The translations under genes were made by a program, and so were the position numbers. Shown one piece after another: positions 58,701-64,000 of a DNA stretch of 64,000 bases (positions are counted from its first letter, which is position 1; each line of letters starts with the position of its first letter). The DNA is taken from the NCBI RefSeq assembly GCF_964199755.1, contig NC_133899.1:27941446-28005445 (forward strand), read 5' to 3'. Under the pieces are notes generated by a model. That model ran no database searches. It was given only the letters and a program-made list of their open reading frames with translations, and was not told where the DNA came from. The stretch is from Larus michahellis (lineage: Eukaryota > Chordata > Aves > Charadriiformes > Laridae).

Positions 58701-61067
58701 TGAGGCTGCTGTGACTTGGTGGAAATTCCTGTCACTGTATCTCAATTATATTCTAACAATTGAAGTTTTAACAAGCTAAGCCTGATATTGTAATTAAGAC
58801 CCTGGCATGCTTGCCAAGAGTGCAAAGAGTTGAAAAAGTCCAGTAGTCTTTCCTGAGTAGCAGGACAATTTGTATTCATCTCAATGCCGATACAAAATTT
58901 TAAATAAAAATTGCATAAACTGCATTATTAACCCATATATGTGTTAATACCAGCACTATTTTAGCATACCATTAGTGTTCTATTTATAAATACAGGCAGC
59001 TACACTGTAGACTATGGTTGGGGGGTAATTGGGGGAGCTAGAAAACTGGACATCTTTCTAGGTGGCAAGGAAGCTGCTGGAACTTTTGATTCCTGGAAAA
59101 AAAAGGAATTTTGGATATTTTTTTTTTATTAAAACACCATAGAAGTTTTTGCTATAACAAACAGCAGTGAAACCGTTAGTAGCATTGACATCTAAATATT
59201 AATCTTTTTTGTTTCTAACTGAGTCTCTGCAGACTCGGGCATTCACATTGTATAGGTTTACATCCACTTTGTCTCATTGCTGTGACTTTCTCAAACGTAG
59301 GATTTTTAAAAGGAGAAGCACAATTTACTTGCACTGTAACTGATCCTTATTTTCATTACACTTGCAGTGATTCACATCTTTACCATAAACACTTTCTCTT
59401 GCTTGAGGTAGCAGGAATGGTGGTATTGTGGTCGGTTCGGTGATTTTTTGATACATATTTATCTCATATATATATATATAAAAATATATATTTGTATTTA
59501 TATAAAAATATATATTTCTATTTATATATACATATATATTTTAATATATATTTAATAAAGAGATTTTTTTATTTTGGTTGTAGTTTAGTACTCTGTGTGT
59601 TGTTCGTAAAGTGCTATGGTTGAAGAGAGAAAAAGCCTGCTTAATCTTCTGATCTGGAAGCCCAGTTCCAGGTGTGCCCTGGATTGCATCAATATCCAAA
59701 CTCACAGCAAAACGTATTTTCTTTTCCTTGGAATGGCTGGTGTTTGATTTGCCCTGTTACTAAACGTTGGTGAATGTTTCGGATTAAATATTAAATGTGA
59801 TACCTGGGGCTTCCTGAGTGTTAAAGTATTCATGCTAAGTGTTTTGTGTTCTATAATGTTTGAGTCCATTTGATTGATAAAGATCTTGTTTTCCAAAATA
59901 TTATTATATATACAGTTCCATGGGCTTTTTCTATGCTATTAAGATATATGTATATAAATGTTTATGAATGTCTTTCAGGTGGTCCTTAAGGGGGATAACT
60001 CAACTCAGTTAGTGCAGGATGACCAAGTGAAAGGACCTCTAAGAGTATGTATATTGCTTGCCTTTTTCTTGTTATCACATAATTAATTTGTAAAATTCTG
60101 ATGCCGTTTATGTGAGTACCTGTTCTACAGAATTTAAATCAACAGGAGGAGGCCTATTGCTTTAGATTGGATTGATCCCTAAGTAATTAGTCTTAACTCT
60201 TCTAGTTTATACAGGCTGTGCTTCTCCATGTCGTATACTTCATATGCAAACAGTTTTGCACACACAATTGTTTTTGTATCTTCCTATAAGATACAAAACT
60301 TCTTTTATGTAATGAAACTTTGAAACTTCTTATAAGTAATGGAGAGCTTGATTACGAAGCTAAGTTCAAGCCTGATAGACATACGGTTGCTCTAACTGTG
60401 TTTTAAAAGACTTGATGTATTTTATATAAAAATATATGTTGGTTTGTATTTTTACATGTAACAGTTGTCTGCTAAAATACATAGCTGCATTATAAAACGG
60501 TGACTGCAAATAGAGCTCTAGAGCAGATCATCTTTTTTTTTTGTCTTTGTTTTTTCCCTAGCTACTGCAAGAACACCAATGTTGTATGCTGCTACTGAAA
60601 TCAGCTACTGACTTAGTTGACAGTATAACAATGTTAAAATATAAGAAATAGTAGTCATTGAATGCATATCAGTAATAGAATAATAATTACTTTGACTGAA
60701 TATTTGAATGTTTATTTCCAGTTAGCCTTCTGTTCATGTAAGTCATGCTGAAATTAGATCTTCTGAGTTTTACTGCTTTACTTGCAATTCAGCCTTCATA
60801 CTTAAGAATGTTTGTTCTTACCCCCTAAGTAACTAAACTTTACAAAGTACCATTTAATTAAAATGAGTCTTTAAACAAAAAAAAAAAAGTAGCTTGCCAG
60901 AAGAATTAATGCCTACGTGTGTTTCCCCATTATGTGAGTTTGGGATTACATGTAACCTTGAGATGCTCCTTTGCAGGTTGGTGCAATGGTTGAAACCAAA
61001 ATGCCTGATGGATCCTTTCAAGAAGCTGTTATCAGCAAGTTGACAGATGCTAGTTGGTATACTGTAG
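55702..61067 (+). CDS. ARID4A: ARID4A (RBP1), N-terminal coding exons, partial
   Basis: ARID4A is a nuclear protein that binds the RB pocket and recruits the SIN3-HDAC corepressor. Coding exons here are 55702-55707 (MK), 57269-57379, 59979-60044 and 60977-61067. They encode about 91 residues: [20 protein letters not shown], then [20 protein letters not shown], continuing through [20 protein letters not shown] to [11 protein letters not shown], with one base of the next codon. This is near-identical to the known vertebrate N-terminus and covers most of the N-terminal Tudor region. All donors and acceptors are GT-AG (GTAGGT, GTAGTG, GTATGT, GTGAGT). The following exon, expected to start VFDDGDE, is not in the window. 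RBB1NT, ARID and chromo-barrel domains would lie beyond 64000. Confidence 0.97.
56677..57060 (+). repeat. ~139-bp minisatellite in ARID4A intron
   Basis: CACATAGAAA(G/C)TGCC ... GAGGAAAA(A/G)G recurs at 56838 and 56977, followed each time by TTCTCACTGTCTCTG. CTGACAAAATCGGCTGGG occurs at 56723 and 57044, bracketing the array. This gives about 2.5 diverged units. Confidence 0.85.
57269..57379 (+). CDS. ARID4A: ARID4A coding exon (residues 3-39)
   Basis: 37 codons, [20 protein letters not shown] to TVKRLVKVK. The acceptor is CTTCTTAATAG and the donor GTAGTG. Confidence 0.97.
58146..58193 (+). repeat. (TA)-rich palindromic microsatellite
   Basis: TATATATAGAAATTTCTATA is followed by TATATATGTCTATAGTATATA. 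The first half is a near-perfect inverted repeat. Confidence 0.8.
59464..59560 (+). repeat. (AT)n microsatellite
   Basis: About 95 bp of TATATA interrupted by AAAATATATATTT and TTTATATA words in an ARID4A intron. It is probably length-variable. Confidence 0.9.
59979..60044 (+). CDS. ARID4A: ARID4A coding exon (residues 40-61)
   Basis: 22 codons, [20 protein letters not shown] and LR. The acceptor is AATGTCTTTCAG and the donor GTATGT. Confidence 0.97.
60977..61067 (+). CDS. ARID4A: ARID4A coding exon (residues 62-91 and a split codon)
   Basis: Encodes [20 protein letters not shown] and [10 protein letters not shown] plus G of the next codon. The acceptor is CTCCTTTGCAG and the donor GTGAGT. 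Confidence 0.97.
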
Positions 61068-64000
61068 GTGAGTAAACACTTCCTTTCATTTAGGGTCTCT
61101 AATCTTTGAACACTATGTTTCTAATAATAGGTAATAATGTAAGCAATTATATTTTGTATTGTAAAATCAGAGCTAGATTTTGTAGGGAACTTCTTAAAGT
61201 CTTTCAAGTCTTGTTTCCTTTTCTTTTAAGGTAGGATAATAATTATTTGATGTTCAGAGGGGCTGTTGTAAAGGTTGCAACCTGCAAAGGTTGCAGGGCT
61301 GAGCAGTTAGGTTTTATTTGGCACAACGTCTGTATACTGATATTAGTGTCACTCCCTGGAATTCAAAATGATTTTTGCAGATTTTAAGACTAAACCTTGT
61401 AATTGCACCTCTAGCTGAAAATCTGTGGCATGTAATGAATGACTGAAATGCAAGCCTTCTTTCACTATGTGCAATCTTATACGTAAGAAAAACATGGGGA
61501 GCACCACTATGCATTCTGAAGTCATTCCTCCATTTTTTTGTAGAGTTGACGGTTGTGTTTTGTATGAAACAACAGAAAGAGCTTTGCAAGCACCTGTCCT
61601 TTTTTGCACAATTTTCTTACACCAGTGGAGCATTGTATTCAGTAATAGCATGGAGGGAATGTGCTCCTCTTAATTGTCCTGTGCATGCTGCTCTTTGGCA
61701 TTGCTTCTGAGATTGGTACTCTCAAATTTAAACCGTTTCTTTCTTACTAGCTGCCTTGTGTACCAAATGTATTCAGCTTTACTTCATAATCTTTTGTACT
61801 CTCTTGAGAAGTCCTCCATTAGATGAAGTGTCAATTATTTTGATTCATGAACCCCTCTTTTTAGAATATAAAGACGATATTTTCAGTAATCCAATGTTTC
61901 CATTGCAGTAGGTGAGGTTATGTCATCTTTGTTGGGATCAGGATAAGGCAGATAATTTGGAAGGATTTACTACTTCATGATTATTATTGTTATTTTGTGC
62001 TTTAAATATAAACCAGTTGACTTACCGGTCGACAAAGCTCACTGCTCTTTGCGTTTTTTGTCAAGATTTTAACATTGCTGTAAAATTGTAGGATACGTCA
62101 GGTCAGGGAGGAAAGGCAGGATTATTTTGGAGTGCAGAAGATGTAAAATCTACTTGGTTTAGTACTATGAGGTAACATACCTAATGAAGAACACTGGACC
62201 TTCAACTTTGGTTTATATTGACTTAAAGATTCACGGTTCTGATACAGAAGAGATAAGAAACACAGTCTTGCACTAATAAGTTCATGGTTTATGAATTATC
62301 ATTTCAATTTTAAAACTCTTACTTATTTTAGTTTTGAAGTAGTATTTTTAGCTAATTCTGTTTGAATTCGGACCAGAAGATGTACATCAATAAACTAACC
62401 CTGCATATTCCTGCTTCAGTGATTAAAATCAGCTTTAAACTGTTCATTGATAAAACAAACATATTTGTCTCTTTTTTTTTCTTTTGATCAGTACACTTCT
62501 GCCAAAAATCTTTACTTGATGAGCAGGTAATTTGTACGGTGAATACATGCTCTGCCCTGTATTAGTGGATTGTTGTTTAGATTTAGTAAGTTGTTGAACT
62601 CTTCCCCACTAATGTAAGAGATAAATAGTGCATGCCATGATTTTTACTTTATTAAATAAAGTGCAGTTCCTCAGAAACTTGAACCAGTGGATTAATTTAT
62701 TGTCATTTTCTTTCTCCCCAAAATATTTTTTGACAGGTGGGAAAATAAACTCATGTTTGCCATATGCAAATGTATTAAGACGGCTATGATTTCGTAAAAA
62801 TTTGGAGCTGGGGGGGGTATGTGGGATTTAAGTAATCTTATGGTACGTTAACATGCAGTACTGTAATATGGCATGTAGAGTATACCTATGACTATGAAAA
62901 TACAGTTGTAATATATTGGAATTGTATTTAGATCTTATGAATGGTTTTGTGAGTTGTGTGTGGTGGTGTGCTTATTGGTATTGAAAGCACAGGTAACATT
63001 GACCGAACTAAGCAGATTGTAAAGTTCCGGGTCATTAAAAAAAAAAAAAAAAATTATTTTACTTTAAAATTGGGGAAGTGTTCTAGGTTGACTACAGAAA
63101 CATTGAGATGTGAAAAATAAGCCTTATCTTTTGCCTGCTGCTTCCATTGTGTTTTAAGTTGTGGATGGATATTAGATGTACGTTCATGTTGCTGTGAAGC
63201 AAACAGAGTTGAATTGGTTCCCTTTTAATAGATGGTGGGCCATGCTACTTGGCGGTCTTATTGACTGATTCAGTCAAAGCTAAAAACTTGAGAAGGAAGT
63301 GGATTAAACAGCCTTTGGGTTTCTAGAATGTCTTCTTGATGTGATCAGGCTTGAGATGGAAAGTATACAGCAAAGCTGGTGTTTCAGTAATATGTGCTTT
63401 TCCTGTACTATTTATTTTCTGTGTTACGTAGCATCTCTTTCTCAGTGATCTAAAAGTAGACTGATACAGATAGGGAAACGATACAAACACTTTCAAAGTA
63501 TTAAGTACAAATATCTAAAAAATCCACCAAAACAAATTGCATGTATGACTAGTGAGAAGTAATGATGTTCACATTTGCAAATCAGGTTCTCTGCTTCAGA
63601 TAGGTATCTAAAGAAGAAGAAAAGTCAGCTGAAACAACTTTGCTTTGTTCAGTAAGGTGAGACAGTAGAAATGCTGAGTTTGCCACCAACATAATGAAAG
63701 AGCCCCAATGATGCTCAGTTAGTCTGTTTTAAAAGTATCTCCTGTATATTGGTGGTGTTCATGTACCCAAAATAAATAAGGATTTATTTTTATTGTAGCT
63801 GCCATGGAATCACTTTTTCACCTATTTTTACATAATAGTGATGCTACTGTAGCCATTTAGTTGTATTGAAATTTTCAGCTGTGATTTGGAAATACTTTTG
63901 AAACAAATTTTTCAGTGTAAGCAGGTGAAGAAAAAATGCTGTTTGGAGTGAAAGTTTAACAATGTCTAGAAATGTCATGGCACAAGTCAGCCCTCTCATC
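61068..64000 (+). other. ARID4A: ARID4A intron, truncated by the window end
   Basis: No downstream ARID4A exon is recognisable. Poly-A at about 63038-63053 and T-rich runs are the only landmarks. Confidence 0.7.

Noticed and set aside
61068-64000. Next ARID4A exon
   Set aside because: No VFDDGDE-type coding stretch with an acceptor was found. The acceptor-like words present (for example at 63790 and 63880) lead to non-matching sequence.

Overview
This is vertebrate nuclear DNA, almost certainly from a bird. It carries spliced genes with GT-AG introns, CpG-island promoters, several 3' fragments of CR1 LINEs (the main avian interspersed repeat) and one solo endogenous retrovirus LTR. There is no bacterial-style gene packing. 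The one confidently complete gene is PSMA3 (proteasome subunit alpha-3), with 11 coding exons on the + strand from 27238 to 41348 that sum to exactly 255 codons plus stop. The second is the 5' end of ARID4A (RB-binding protein 1), with a CpG-island promoter at about 53.4-55.6 kb, a probable untranslated exon ending at 54811 and four coding exons between 55702 and 61067. The window ends in its intron. The PSMA3-ARID4A order matches the human 14q23 neighbourhood.

Layout. 1-10.57 kb: ordinary AT-rich DNA with no exon I can recognise. 10.57-22.9 kb: a GC-rich, locally duplicated block. Two related CpG promoter/first-exon modules lie at about 11.0-11.35 kb (A) and 17.85-18.21 kb (B). They share CCAAT boxes and an ATG-GCG-GCC start. 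Module B is preceded by an array of NRF1-like palindromes and followed by a G-rich minisatellite, a small exon-like island with stops, and then a C-rich minisatellite. Further duplicated segments (13.27-15.86, 16.7-17.43 and 21.0-22.1 kb) show that the block arose by tandem duplication with later insertions, including a 629-bp LTR at 15965-16593. A third CpG element lies at 22.3-22.85 kb. 22.9-26.6 kb: another small duplication, a ~960-bp nearly pure pyrimidine tract and a CR1 fragment. 26.9-41.5 kb: PSMA3. Its intron 8 holds a 1.9-kb CR1 that was inserted into a 63-bp tandem duplication. 41.5-53.4 kb: intergenic, with two small CR1 fragments. 53.4-64 kb: ARID4A promoter, first exons and long introns.

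PSMA3 is a housekeeping 20S proteasome gene and ARID4A encodes a chromatin adaptor for RB and SIN3-HDAC. I see no functional link between them beyond conserved neighbourhood. The most unusual parts are the duplicated promoter/minisatellite block at 11-22 kb and a run of ten CCAAT or CCAAT-like boxes, mostly about 42 bp apart, in front of ARID4A.
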